In this document: positions 32,854 to 46,246 of the stretch, piece after piece
Layout of the letters: each line of letters begins with the position of its first letter
Position numbering within the stretch: the first letter of the stretch is position 1
Assembly (NCBI GenBank): GCA_020881915.1
Contig: JAJFPB010000002.1
Location: 2,976,001-3,040,000, forward strand
DNA length: 64,000 nt
Direction of reading: 5' to 3'
From: Paramyrothecium sp. XJ0827
Lineage: Eukaryota > Ascomycota > Sordariomycetes > Hypocreales > Stachybotryaceae
Translations under genes and position numbers: made by a program
Notes under the pieces: generated by a model
Seen by the model: only the letters and a program-made list of their open reading frames with translations
What the model was told of the DNA's origin: nothing
The model's database searches: none

Positions 32854-34196
32854 CCCGGTGTGCGTCCCCAAACCTGTCGCGCATGTACCAGCTAGGAAGT
32901 CCGGAGCCTCCAATCATCCGTTTCCCCTAAGGCGTCGATGAGCGCAGGGTGGTAAGAATTGTCACGCGCTAGATGTGCTGTCGGACCTAGGACCACCGTC
33001 GTAGTCGAAACGGAGAATTTGGGGTGCGGCTAAAGATGGCTTGCATTGGAGGTGGTGTTATCTTATCGGCACTCTGCGCTTTCGGGTCTTAGCTCAACGG
33101 CATCGTCCCGTCCAGCTGGGAGCCACCATGGACGGATCCAGTTAAGACCTCGGCGCAAGATAGAGCTGGGATGAGAGGATCGTCGCCACGTCGCAACCCT
33201 TGCATGCAGCTCCAGAGCCATTGGGTTTATATGTAGTTCGGGCCTCCTCGCTGCTGGCGCATTTCTTGATCTTGTAACGAAATGCAAGTGTGACGCCGCT
33301 CGGCAAACGACACCTCCTTGCTCTAGATTGGTGCAACTCGATGAGAAACTCTTCGCCTTCCTTGGGATGACTATGCGCTTTCGCCTATGGAGGTTACCAT
33401 GACTGGCATTACTTCACTTCCTTACCTTGCCCAAGTTGTGCATCTTATCCATCTTCGCCCAGAGCTATTCTTGATTGCGTCACGGGCGGCATTGACAATA
33501 AAAGACGCGCCCCAGAAGTCCCCGATCAGAGCCATCACCAGCAGTTGGCATTCCTTTCACATCGAGGACCGCTGCTTTTCTCTTCGGCTCAAGGCAACTG
33601 TTAAGAAAGCGAGGGCTTCAAACCGTTATTCATTCCTACATAAAATACTCAAACTTCGCTAAAGCTCACACCGCGCACTGATATCCCTTGCAAAGCCCTC
33701 ATGCAAATCCCTCGAAAAAGAACAATGCCATCCCAATCCAAGCACAAGGCTCCCGTCCTGAAATCCCTTTCCATATCGTGTCAAGCACAAAGAATGTTCC
33801 TATACCAGCCCGAGGTAGGCCGTCTCAATCCATCATTCCTTTTCCCATCATGCACCACATTTACATATCCTGCCGACAATGCATGATTGCCGCAGTTGGC
33901 AGGCATGAGCAGCACTTGCTGCGACAGCCTCCAACTTTCTTTTCTTTTCGCATAAACAGCTTGAAGATGCCTCAAGCTTATCAAAGGCCCGCCCAACGCA
34001 AAAGTCATATGTTCCCAATCCCATTCCTATCATTCCAAACACCACCCTAAATCCATCCATATAGGTAGTTTACAAAGTGTCGTATCCCAGGCATCCCATC
34101 ATGAGGGTGTCGGCGACAGGACTATGTACCATTGTCGGTCTGCTCTCTTGTTGATATGTGAGGGACAACCCGACTCATGGCAGACTAAATCTAGGA
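32854..34196. other. Intergenic region between two minus-strand genes
   Basis: 1.34 kb containing the DUF2011 promoter and the 3' UTR of the NDT80-type gene. Small frames on both strands overlap each other and show no motif. Confidence 0.4.
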
Positions 34197-36337
34197 TCAA
34201 TTTCCGCTCCATGAATAGTTATTCATGGCGTCAAATGAACCCCGGTGTCCACCCTCATATACTGCCGGGGGCGTCGAGTGGGAGGGTTCTGTCTTTATTG
34301 GCGCAAAAGGACGGCTTTCGCCGCTTGCATAAGCGACGCTGGAGCTGTGTTCGCTCGCAGACGTTGTCCAAGTGTTTGGTGGTGGGTAATAGTCCCGGGG
34401 AGGGTTAGAGCTCGATGACTCGGAGTTGTAGCTGGGCTGTGCCACGTCTCCTGAAGCATTGCTCACGCCTCCGTAAGACCCAAAGCGGTATTCCGACGAT
34501 GAATCATTGTTGTTGATCGATCCAGATCCATGAACAGACTGTTGATGTTCTGAATGTCGCGGACTCTTGGATGGACGAGCACTATCAACATATCGTGGCA
34601 CGCTCATGGCATTGTCAGAGCCGCCCAGTGCCGGCGCGCTGACTGGCAGCTGGGATGGCGCCGTGCTAGTGTGCACATAGGTGTACTGAGGCCTGATTGA
34701 CGATTGTGATTGCTCACTGGAAACCAACGAAAGAGGCACAGGCGGAGGCATCGACGCAGGGAGCGGTAGTTCCTGCGGCTCCGTCGTAAAGCTGGAGACG
34801 CTGGCGAGAGACGCCTTGGGGTAGGGGTCAGACCCGATAGTTGTTGCTGGGTAGGTCGACGGGCCTGAAGAGTGAATCTGGGGCATGGGTGCCGCGTTTG
34901 ATGCGCTCCAACTCGAATACGAACTAAAACACTACGCATTAGCCGACGATGCCCCTTACTGCGAGTGTCCGCCCTCTATACACGGGGCGTCGATGTTGGC
35001 AAAGGAAAGAAAGAAAAGACAAAGCCAAAGTCTTACTTGGATCTGATCGAGCTAAGCTGGCCTCCTGCTGGCTTGGGTGGGCTGAACGTGAAAGCTGTCC
35101 GGGGCAGCTGCATATCAGCAGCTCGTGCTTTGACTTCCTGCTGCTTCGGGGCCAAGGCGCCTGCAACAACTCCCAGGCCTGTCTCTACGAGTGCTTGTCC
35201 TCGAGAGCCTGCACTAGATCCCAGCAAAGGGATCTCTTTGCGTGCCTGGAAGTTTCGAGGGCTCCTGCCTCGCACAACGATGGGAGCCGTTGTTGACTCT
35301 GTCACCACGACTTTGGAACCGTTGGCCAAAGTGCCGTAAACTTTCAGGTGCAACACAAAATGCTGCTGCAGTTCCTTGCGTCGGCCGTTGTTTGCCGTGG
35401 CTCTATGACTCAGTCAATAAACAGCTGCTTTCTTGGGTTCACCAGCGTCTCCTTACATTCTGAACTGCAACCGCCGCCAACCGATTGGATAAACTGCGTA
35501 CTCACCCTCGGCCTCGGCACCATCATCCTGAAGAGGAATCAGGGGAAGCGAGGGGGGTTCTTGGTCTGGACTTTGGTTGACCTCGGGAGAGTTTGGGGGC
35601 GGCGTCTTCCAAGGAATGACGATGAGGCGGACGGGATTCCCATCAACCGATTCAATGGCGGAGACAGTGACCTCCATACTGTTCACAGGGACAGTTTCGC
35701 CCGCTTCTGTGACTACCGAGATCTGCCCCCTAGGTGTAATCAGAGAGCCGCTGATCTGAAATAGGTTTCGTCGGTAGCAGGTTAGTTCCGGCTGTAGAAC
35801 AGAGCCGTCAGTGGCATTTGTTGGCATTTCCGATAGGAAGAACATGCCATGCAGTTGCGCAGATAGCTCCAACGAATGAACTCTCCCATGTTGGTCAAGG
35901 ACCGTGTGCTTGTCCTGGCTTCTTCTGAATGCCAAAAGCTTGTGGTCGTGGTTCACGGTGAGCCTGGAGCCGTCCTCCCGGAGATCCTGTACGATTTCCT
36001 GGTAGGCTGGGGCCTCGCTTTGGGAGAAAGATCGCTTGAGATTGGGGTAGCTGTGCTGGGAAGCCAAGGTGGCATGCGGCTGCCGACTGTATGTGTCGGG
36101 CTCATCATGGGAATAGCGACTGTAAGAGTACGCCGGGTGGTCGACGTTCGCATGATCGCTGCGCGGTCGTCCAGCATGGGACGACGAGCTGGAGGTGCTA
36201 GGGAATCCCGGTTCCATGACAGAGTTTAACCGATTTGAAATATGTGTTGAGCTCCCATAGCTCGACCAGAGATTGGAATGGGTCGGTTCCCCTCGCAGCT
36301 CTGTCATAGTAGTCGGGTATGCCGCCGTGGTCGTCAT
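34197..36337 (-). CDS. NDT80/PhoG-family transcription factor (VIB-1/XprG-like)
   Basis: Three exons (35457-36337, 35037-35402, 34197-34923) give 657 aa. The p53/NDT80-like DNA-binding domain spans about residues 130-385. It includes KLLAFRRSQDKHTV, the exon 1/2 join YPIGWRRLQFR-I-ATANNGRRKELQQHFV, and IVVRGRSPRNFQARKEIPL. Arginines of the GRSPRNF loop contact DNA in yeast Ndt80. The tail is serine/proline-rich and probably an activation region. Filamentous ascomycetes have several paralogues; those such as VIB-1 and XprG control protease secretion, nutrient response and incompatibility death. This one looks VIB-1/XprG-like, but I cannot assign the paralogue firmly. The frame stays open upstream of the ATG as far as a TATAG at about 36,371-36,375, so a longer N-terminus with an extra exon is possible. 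Confidence 0.85.
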
Positions 36338-39300
36338 GGGGTCATATTCCGCGGCCTCGAAAGTCCGCTATACTCAGTGGATTGCGCCTGGTTCAGGAGG
36401 TCCTCGAAGCTGCCCAGGAAAGTTCACGAGGGCGCGCTAGGTTCATCAAGGACGAAGATAACGAAACGGATTGCGTTCGCAAGAAGTCTCGAAGGATGTG
36501 GTCAACAGAGCTGCTTGTCCCGAGCAGATCAGGGTCCAGACATGGAGTACGTGCTGTAGATATCTGAGTCGTGCTTGCGGATAGATGTGTACTAATATGA
36601 TGGAGCCCGAAATGGTAACTCTTGGAGGGGAGTGCCTCGAGAAACCCACCGGCACTGTCCCCGGGGTGGCTACATGGATTTGTGTACAGGCCTGTCCAGG
36701 AACAGGAACCAAGGTCTTTCTGTCTCTCTTTCTTCTCTCGATACAGCACGGATCAAGGCCTGGGATCTATTTCGGAGCTCCCAAAAGAAGTGCTAGGTTT
36801 ACTTGCGCACTAGGTGACCGGGTCTCGTGCATGCAACCGCTCTGGGAAGGAGGACCGGGGGCGGGAGTGAGGGAGGGGATGTCGGGGAGGAGGCGGCGAC
36901 GGAGGTGGGATGGGAGGGGGTAAGTGACCAGGTGGGTGTGTGTGCTGCAGACCATCATCATGTAAAGTATTGAGTATAATTTGCTGAATGTTCCCATCGG
37001 AAGCTCTTCCTACAGGTAGCCTCGTCGACAAGCTCACGGGTTGAAGGGGGGGCAACCGCAGGAACCTCCCCGAACACCATTGTAGAGGCACAGAATGGCT
37101 AGCCGCTCTCCCAGCGCCCTTCTTGAAGGCTTGATGGATCGATCGCCTTGCAAGAATCATTGTGCATGGCAGTGCAATGAGGTTGAAGTCATTGTTGTAA
37201 AGACGCAAGCCTCGTTCCAACACGCTGTTGGCAGGGAGTGTCTCCATGCAACCTTGCCACTCCTGTCTGCCGAGGGTTTTGAAGCTTGCTTGCCTGCAAC
37301 AGGCCGGATCATCCACACTGCCCTCGCCTTTGCCCACTCAGATGCGTGAGGGTGCACCTTATCCTTGCAACTCACAAGTACCGGTGACGGTTGTGTCCAC
37401 GGTTAGGTGTTCTGCTTAGCAGCGGGCGCTATCAGAGCCGTAGATGTAGCGGCTACCTCGTTGGCGAGGTGGACATGGAGGGACGGAGCAAGGACGCGAG
37501 CAGGGGTTATGTGGGGCCATGGTGGTCCCGTCCAAGATGCTCAAAGGTCGGCCAATGGCGCATCTGGACCCCGGCGAACGACAAGGCCCTCTTGATTGAG
37601 AGGACAATCCTCCCAACCAGGAAACGCGCTGGCCCGCAAAAAAATGAGATGAGCAACCAGATATGATAATGTGAGTGGGCGAGTCCAGGCACGGGCAAAC
37701 GGCGCGCGCGCGGGGTTTCGAGAGATGATGTGGGAGATGGTATCGGACTTAACATTCCATTCATCAGGCTATCAAGCCGAGGGATGTCCTATTCTCAATC
37801 AAGCAGGCCATTGAGTACGGATGTTTAGCCTCGCAAGCCGCACCCATTGACACCCCGTCCTTCAGATACGAAGGACAACTTGGGTCTTGATGATGTGAGA
37901 GGGTCAGAAGACACGGGGAACCACAATGTCTCAGTCTTTACAGAGGCTGCCATCTTGGGGGACGACCAGCAGGCGAAAGTCAGTGCTCGAGAGAAGGTGA
38001 GGGCTGCGGCGTACAAGGGTGTCCGGAACGAGAGCTATTCTGCCGATGCGCAAGTCATTGGTCGCCTCGAGTTGCGAGGCGAAGCGAAAGATGAGTGGGG
38101 GAGGGAGTGGAAAGGGGGGTTGGTTGTCTGCAGCCAAGGTGCCTTCGCCGCACGGTTGTTGCGAGCCAGACAAGCTATTCTGCTAGGGGATGCAAACGGC
38201 CAGTTGACTCTATCGTCTGCCGTTCGTGTGCGATGATGTGAACTCCCAAGACTGACGACAGGCACAACCGTTTGTGGAGGGGCCCAGTGCATGTGTCGCC
38301 CAAAGGGGAAGCTAATAAACACTGTCAGTTTTGCCCAGAGACAGGGAAGCAAGCGGAGCCCAAAAGCAAGACGGGCACGGCCATCGGTGAATTGATATGA
38401 GTCCTAGCATGTGATGGAAGTCGCTGGGAAAATGAAGAGGGCATCGGATTCGGTGCTTAACAGGCCGCTGTATAAGGGTTGGAGTGAGGCATTGATCGAG
38501 ACGACTGACTCTTCTTCCACAACGCACCAGGCGCCAGGAAAGGGGGGGCCACAGGATATCGTCGGCCCCATCCTTGTGGTCAGAAGGTGTTGCTTGCAGA
38601 TATGCGTATCCGTGCCCATCTGAAGGCGACGTGCGATTCTCCTTGTTCGTCTTCATCGTCAATCCTGCCCTTCGAAGGCCCTTGTCTATCTCTTGCATAG
38701 GCGCCCCCAGCAGGCCGGCCAAGCTGATCATGCCCGCCGCAACGATCCGAGACTCTTCAATGGTGATCAGGTGCAGCAAGCACCCAGGACCTGTTATCGT
38801 GAGGGTGGGAAGCAGGCATGCGGAGAGGGTGGGTGTACGGTGCGGAACACCCATGCCCAAGTCGCTATCCACTGCCCTTTGTCTGTCTACCTTACCTGAC
38901 GTGCCTCACCTACCTTGCCTTGCCTTGCCTCACATTGACTTACGTGGGTGTTTGGGGGGGACTCAAATTCTTTGACCCTCCAGGTTCCTCAGGTACGGCC
39001 AGCCAGGCGAGTGCAGGCCTGCAAGACCTGAGGCAGGGACAAAAGGAAAGGAAGGGGGGTGTGCTCACAGTGTTGATGCGAATATGCAGACTGTCTCACC
39101 GGTGTCGAATTGACACTGTGGCGTGTGGCACCTGGAAGGCTTCAGATTGGTCAGTTGCTCAACTCGCAACCTCTCTCCGTCCCCACACACTTACTCACAG
39201 GCTCTCAATCCCAGTCCCTCCTCCCTTGCCGTCCCCAGTCCTTGATCTCGTCCGATTTTCCGACTACTGTACTGCGAAATGATGGGGTTCCCTGCTCAAG

Positions 39301-42300
39301 CCATCTGGCCAGAAGTGTCGTCTCCGGATCTTGCAACCGCGGTCCAGTCCTTCCTCTCCGGCACGGAAACCAAGCGAACGACGTATTCCCTTGGCCCCGG
39401 CCAGCCTAGGCTCAGGCAGCTCCCCCTGCCGCTTCCCTGTGAAGCGGACAGAGGCCATGTCGACATGCCCTGCCGCCAAATCCCCCCTGCACTTGCACGG
39501 GGCGATCAGTAAATCCGTCCGTCCGCACTGCAGGCATTCGAGGAAACTTTATCGGCCACATTGTCACATCCCGGGCTCTTGTTCAAGTGCCCAGCGGGTC
39601 GAGAGGCGATGCTCGACATTTTTGACGCTGTCGCCTAAAATATCCAAGCCTTGCCCCTGTCCAACACTGCAATCCGGTCCGCGCAGCCTTGGTGCAATTT
39701 CGGCATCTGTCTGTAACGTGTCGACACGATCTTGACAGGCGCTGCAAGCAACAATCTTCAGGGGCTGTTAGCCTGCAGCCTGCCCTGATCAGGACAGTCC
39801 TCGCGGAGAAACAGGTGGATGATTTGCACGATGTTCAAAGTATGCACCTCGCTGGCCACGGGTCGCGTCTTTCGCAGCGTCAAATACGTACTGTGGTGTG
39901 CATTAGGTGTGCTCAAAGCGGATGTTTGAAACGAACCTCGCCAGAACTCCCTATCTGAGGTTACCTGTGATGTGGACTCCTGCGATCGTTTGATCCCGCG
40001 CCCGGACCACCTCTCTTCCCTACCTTACATGGTGGGGCACGGATGGCTTGATTGCCGCCCCCCCTACCTTACCTTCTTCCCCCTCCCCGCGCATTTCGTT
40101 ATCCATCAAACATCTAAGCATGAGTGGCTACTTTACCCGTCTTGGTACCTACGTCCGCACTTGGTCAAGGCTGAAGGCCTCGACAAGGGACAGGGGTCGC
40201 ATCTTGCGCATCTTCAATAATGGAGCCACCCCTGCCCCCCTCGCCGTGTCAAGTCTAGTCCCAGCTTAGCCACCCGCGCAGGCTGTTGCTGTGTCCTGCA
40301 CATTGAATGCCGGGACGATGGTGATATCAACTCTCTAGCTGCTGTCTAGACTGCACCAGCGGCACGCTACATGCTAAGTCACGAACGCGTACCAAGGCCA
40401 TAAGTTCACATTGCTGGATATCCTGGATGGCCTCTTGGAAACAAGAGGAGCAATATTCGCCTTACAGGTACTCATTGTGGGCACTAGGCTTAACTGGACA
40501 GGGCTTCAACGCCATAGCCGTTGCGCTCCATCGCTAAAAACGGCGCGCATACCGTTCAAAGTCTGTTGGACGGGTACGGGGCGTCTCCACTTGGACTATT
40601 GCATCATGGGGCATCAGGCCTGCTGCCATTGCAGATCCGCGGCCATTGTGCATCACGCTGCCATGCACTTCAGTGCCAGTGATGGTGGTTGAAGCACATG
40701 GACCTATGTCATGTAACGAGACTGGAAGCTCAGATGCGTGACGTCGTATTCACTGGCCGCGAATCGACAACCTATTTTGCCTTGTTGATGGAGCCCTAGT
40801 GGGGGAGATCGCCGGACTGCAACCCAAACTCGAACCCTTCTCTTTTGCAGAGGTGGTGGTGTGTGGGGTGTCTCAGTGATCATGCAGGAAATCCTGATTC
40901 CAATTCCCTGTGGATACCACGGAGCGCTGGAATTAGCTTTCGGTCTTTGGCCTGGGCGAACTCGACTTTTGCACGGAGACGGTATACTGTCATCAGACTT
41001 CCTGGCTCTTTCCAGGCACCCCTGGCCGACCCCCATCAATCTGACTGGTGGACAGAAACGGGACTTTGGTGGGTAACCCCCAGACCTGCTTGTGACCCGC
41101 TGTATGGTCGGCAGACCCTTTCACACGGGGATGGTTCGGAAGTGCTCTAAATCATCGCTATTTTATCTACGTTTGGTACCTGACAAACCGGCGGCCGAAT
41201 GCTTAGGGCCGGCGCCGACCAAGTAAGGGTCTGCTCTGAATACGTCTGCCCTACCTTGCAGACCCTGGGAGGTGATGCCCAGAGGCTGATGCAGCTATGG
41301 CCTGATGCAGCGGTTCTTTCTGCAAATTTGCCCACTGCCCACCCTGCGGGCCACAGCTAAACTAGGACCGCAGTAGCGGTCCAATACATCAATCACATAA
41401 CAGAGCGTAGATTTGTAACTGACGACGTTGCCATCAAAGTACGGATAGGCATCCTGGACCTTGTTGGCAAGGAACACGCCGACGACCGGTCGCTGTTTTA
41501 CGGCGGATATTGTGCACTGGTCCATTGTCGATCTTAAGAGGAAACCGGTGAAAGCAAAGTCCGAATTGTCCACGTTCGAGCCACCCTTTCAATTCCGCCA
41601 TCTTCACAAGCGGAACTTGAGAGTGGTCCGGGCCCCTTCGGCTCGAATGACTGTGAACTTGCATTACAATACGCGCACAAACAGCGAAGGGATATGAGTG
41701 ATGGATAGACATCACCCCAACCCCGGAATCTCACGAAGCTGACAATGCGCCGAATTTTCAGAATAGACGACGCCATGCAACTACGCTTACTCCACGTTTT
41801 CAACATGATGGGTTACACGAGGATGATTCCTCCAAGCTTGTGGGCTCGTCAAAATGTCCAATCAACAGTGAAAACTAATGCGGCATGTGCCGTGGCTTAC
41901 TGACAGCGCCAAATACAAATCCTCGTCGGTCCAGTGGTCACAAATCACTAAGGACAACGGTCGATTCACCCCCGACATGCCTGAGACTTCTCCCTTGGCT
42001 GCTCGTACGCAAGGCAACGTCGTGAGCGATCTTATCTCCGAAGGTTCGTGGCGTTGCTCATGCTCTGAATATTCCGTAGTACCTGCGGATGACCCCGGCT
42101 AGGAGGTTCATTCTTAAAGATGAGCCGTGCTACCCGGGCGCGAAGGTTAACTGCGAAAATGTCCGAATGCTTAAAATCGGACCGTTAGGACGTTGTGGTA
42201 GACAGGCGCCGTTCTGCTTGATCTCCTCGTCCATGATGAGCAGATGGAGGCAAAGCTAATCCTGCCCGATGAATCTTTGCACACTCCGACACTGCACGAG

Positions 42301-44147
42301 CCAGCCTCGCCGATAGCGAGGTGAAATCATTGATGCCAAATTTAAGACCATATTGCGTTGCAGCATTCTGCAATTCTAGGTGCCGTGCCAAGCAATCCGG
42401 AACATCAGTCAGCGAGCACGCCCTGCCTCAAGGGTGCTCCCTTGCTCTCTTTTCTTTTTTAGCCTTGAAGGGCCGATTGGCAAGGAGGGCACCCCTTCAT
42501 CCAGCCAATCCCATAGTCAGCCTGTAGAAACAAAGTGCGGCTGCGCCAGTAGCGCTACCTCTACCCTCAACCAGATGGGATAGACAAGCCGGGCGCAGGT
42601 GTGTCCATCGTCCGCTGCCTGCCTACCAAATGTGCAGGTGGCCGGGCGGGTTCTAGGCGCATCGGTGCTAGATTGCGGTAGCCATGTCTGCGAGTATCCC
42701 TGCCTCTGTTCTCAATCATCGCGTCTAATACGGCATCCTTCATGTGCCGAGGCCACTAGTCAGCATCACCCTGTCTACACACATCTTGCATGTTCAGTCC
42801 TCGGATATCTTTCCTCTCTCCTTTCACCGTGTCTCTGGTAGCGCGATGTGGACCAGCCTGCAGCCGCCACGCCCGCAAGCCGTGGAAGCAGAATGCAAGA
42901 GAGGAAAAGGACTAACAGGCACTACGCCAGATTCGTTTCTGGTTCCATCGCGCATATGTCGACGCGATATATCGGGTTGAGGGCCTTTCTTCCCTTAGCC
43001 GGAAACATATCCCTCCAGGTGCATTTAATCTAAAATGCAAGCGAGGCTTCACACATAGCTTGCAAATTCGCTTGAGAATCGAACGATCTTCCCCACTTAG
43101 TGCTCAGCGTCCCAACTGAGGTCAAGGGAACCCCAGCCGAGAGAGCGAGTGCCAAAACTGGTCCCAGGAGGAGAGGGAGAAGTCGGAGAGTGAGCACCTG
43201 TAAGCTGGGGCGTATGGATGCATCTATTACGCCCCCGTAAACCAGCGTGGCTTGCATCCTCAGATTGCCGGTCTGCCGCTTTGGGCCAACATCGCTCAAA
43301 CAGCGGGCGCTCTTACGTATGCGTGCGGGTGTGTGCAATTCGTCTCGTATCTTGTATGGTATTGCTTGAGAATGGGATCCTGTACCACCTCTAGGGCCGG
43401 GCAAAGGAGCCAAGTACATGGCCCCCAAATTTAGCATGTTAAATATCAAACGTCAACACAATTATACTTGTCCGCACAGCCCAACGATTGGGTTGCAGTT
43501 CGTGTCGGCTTGCAGTATGGCAAGGCTAACAACCAACACTGTGGGGCCTGCCTGTCGTCCCGCGATTCAAGCTGCCACCTCGTCACAATTTGTATCCCCC
43601 CGTCCGTGATGATCTCCGCAGCCGCGTAACGGGCGAGGGTCGTATTTGGGGTCCTCCAACCTCTATTCCGCGGCAGGTACCGCGTTTGTCTGCACGTAAC
43701 GCTAGCCCCCAAGGGCTGCCTTGGCTTTGAAGCCCCAGTCATTGTCACAGCGGATGGGGAAAAGGGGAGGGACGGGTTGTAACTCAGATCTTGTGGCTCA
43801 TGCAGAAGAGAATGGGGGGGGTATGTTGGTCGAGACCATGGCATCCGAGATGTTATTTCTGAGGGTTTGTCACACGGCAAAGATCCGATAGGGGCGAATA
43901 GCCTATGTGAAGGGTCTGACAAGCAGGGGGGCTGAGTCTAACAATCTATGATGCGCTACATGCTACTGGATACTCCGGTATGTTCGTATACATCAGTCTA
44001 AGCAAGCAAAACAGAACTCTCAATGCTCAGTAGGCTTACATGATGAGAGGAGCAAAAAAAAAGGGGGCCGTAAGAGGGCTGAAAGCGTTCCGGGATCAGC
44101 CTCGACGCAGCCTCAGGTGTAGAGAAGCAGGAGTCCGTCAGGTGGAG
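36338..44147. other. 7.8-kb region without a convincing gene
   Basis: Only short overlapping frames occur on both strands, with no domains and no consistent splice series. It holds C/T-rich tracts (38,880-38,940; 40,010-40,090), TACCTTACC/AGGTACC-type motifs and one short ORF with a pyrimidine leader at 40,120. The left end is upstream of the NDT80-type gene, so part may be a long promoter or leader for that regulator. The right end is the 3' flank of the RBR ligase gene. Confidence 0.5.
40120..40269 (+). CDS. Possible 49-aa ORF of unknown function
   Basis: An ATG follows a long C/T-rich tract (about 40,062-40,090) and opens a 49-codon basic frame beginning MSGYFTRLGTYVRTWSRL. No homology is recognised. 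It could be a tiny gene, an upstream ORF or chance. Confidence 0.15.
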   Translation: MSGYFTRLGTYVRTWSRLKASTRDRGRILRIFNNGATPAPLAVSSLVPA

Positions 44148-46246
44148 TCAGGGGATTAACCAGTTCTCACCCTCCTCGTCCGAATCGCCTTCGATTTGGT
44201 CCTCAGCGTCGATCAGAGCCATCTGGACGAAACGACGCACCCACGCTTGCTGTGCCGCGTCGAGTCCATCCGCCACTTGCTGACCTGGTGCGTCCTGATT
44301 ACGGCGAGCGACGTCGTTATTGTTGTTGGCCCCTAATCCGCCACGCCCGCCTCTGCCCCGAGCTCCCCGAGCCCTGCCTGCTCTCCCGAGTTGGCCGCGC
44401 CCTTCCCCTCGTCCACGCCTAACGTCGGGCAAATTTCCTGGGCGCTGCCCTTGCTGAGGGCGGTTCTGTCCACGGTGCAAGGGTTGGGGAGCGTCAGGCG
44501 CAGGAGGGGGGACAGGTTGAGCGCCGAGGGCGTTTGGTTGGTCGTTGACAAGACGAAGCACAAGCGGAGCTTCCCGTGCCACCGCCACGGGTTGACCGCG
44601 CTCATCGAGCCGTCGATTCGCGTTGCGATCTGGCTGGTCATGGTTGTTGCCCTGTCCTTCATCCACGAAAACCTCAAACTCTTCTATCTCATCTTCGATT
44701 TGGGGCGCTGGGGCTTGGAATCTTGGAGGCGGAGCGTCGGGGCCTGGTGCCTCGCCGTCTCCTTCCTCCAGCTCCCATAGCCGCATGTAGCACTGGCTTC
44801 GCTCCTGGTTGTAGTGCTTGTAAGGGTTGCCAGGTTCCAGCCATGCGGAGCATAGGTAACAGAAATGCGTATGGCATCTCGAGCAGAGCATATGGTTACA
44901 GCCGAAGGACTTTTGAGTGGACGCACCGCAGGTCGGGCAGGGGCTGGTGTAGCGTTGGATGTAGTCAAGCGATGCTTTTTCCTCCTCGGTAAGCTCCTCG
45001 TCTATCCTCTTCGGACGGCAACGGTAGAATGTCCCATGCCATGACTGGAAACAGCGGCTGCAGAATGCGAATGAACAATCCTCGCAGATGGCAACCAGAT
45101 CCTCTGGCGACTTGTCGACTGGGCTGGCCACTTTCGTGTCTTCACCCTCCTGTCCCTGGTCTGCCTCGGATTCAGACTCGGAATCCGGGACGTCAGCCAC
45201 CTCGAGACCGGAGGGCTTCTTGTGAGCTTTGGAGCGCGCGGCGCCGTTACACCAGCTTCGCGGACAGTACACGGTGTTCTTATCTGCCTCCAGTTCCATC
45301 TTGTACTTGAGCGAAACATAGCGCTTGACCGTGTCCTCGGATAGGCCGATCTGTAATAGTTCACTGGGGTTGATGAGCAACTTGCGAGCCTTCCGCGCCT
45401 TGCCTTTAGACTGAGCCTCGGCTCGGTCCTTGGCACAATTGGGCGTTATGCAACGGACAGTCTCAATGCTGCCGGCGGTGATGGCGTCGTTGTAGAAGTC
45501 CTGGAGGCATTGCAGGCAGAACACATGCCCACAGTCAAGCATTTCATGGCATGCCGAGCCTTTCTTGGGGTCTGTTATGCATCTGTGAGTATAGCGTGCA
45601 AAGGCATACAGAACAGGAATGGGACAAGGCCCGGTTTTGTTTTCGAAGACTTACCCAGGCACACGCCACACTCAAACGTCTTCTTCCCGAAAGCAATGGT
45701 CTTTGCCTTGAGGTCATAGTCGAGCACAGCTAGCTTGTGCTGTGGGTTCAGGTGCAGGGCGCCGTCAGGATCCACAGTACCGAAGACATCGTCGGTTGCG
45801 CGCTGAACGTGGTCGATGTAGGCGTAGGCTATCATGTCGCGGCCAGCCTCATCCCACAACCGGGGCCCATCGTCCTGCAGCTTGCCGATAATCTCCGCCG
45901 AAAGCCAAGGTGGGTTGGTGGAGATGTCGATCTGAGGTGGCTCATCCTTGGGATATCCCGGTGGGAGAGTGATGCGCAAGGTCAAGGACGGCAGGTATGT
46001 GATCTGAACAGAGTCGTCATCCGGCTGGGCGCGAGGTGCATGGTGCAGGCCAAGAACACCGGGCGGTGGAGGCACTGGGCCGGCAGCGAGCGGCGGAAAT
46101 GTCACAGTGAGAGGGTGAGCCGGCTCAACAGGAAGGTCGAGCTCAAAAGCAAAGAAGTTGTCCGGATATGGGTGTGAAATTTCCGGGTAGATGGCTTCGA
46201 GAGTTTCGAGCTCCTCATAGCGAACGTCGTCTTTGGCGGGATCCAT
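44148..46246 (-). CDS. itt1: RWD-RBR E3 ubiquitin ligase (Itt1/RNF14 type)
   Basis: Two exons (45655-46246, 44148-45571) give 671 aa. An N-terminal RWD domain (about residues 8-160; YEELETLEAIYP, LTLRITLPPGYPKDEPP) is followed by RING1 (from C193; FECGVCL-DPKKGSACHEMLDCGHVFC), an IBR region (about 310-375) and RING2 (about 406-437; CPTCGASTQKSFGCNHMLCSRC...CYLC). The catalytic cysteine of RING2 is present in the GCNHM context. RWD plus RBR is the architecture of yeast Itt1 and mammalian RNF14, linked to translation termination and ribosome-stalling responses. The C-terminal part is Arg/Gly-rich (RGRGEGRGQLGRAGRARGARG), suggesting RNA or protein binding. The intron must end at the distal AACAG; the proximal CACAG, 11 nt earlier, inserts a TAA. 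Confidence 0.88.
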
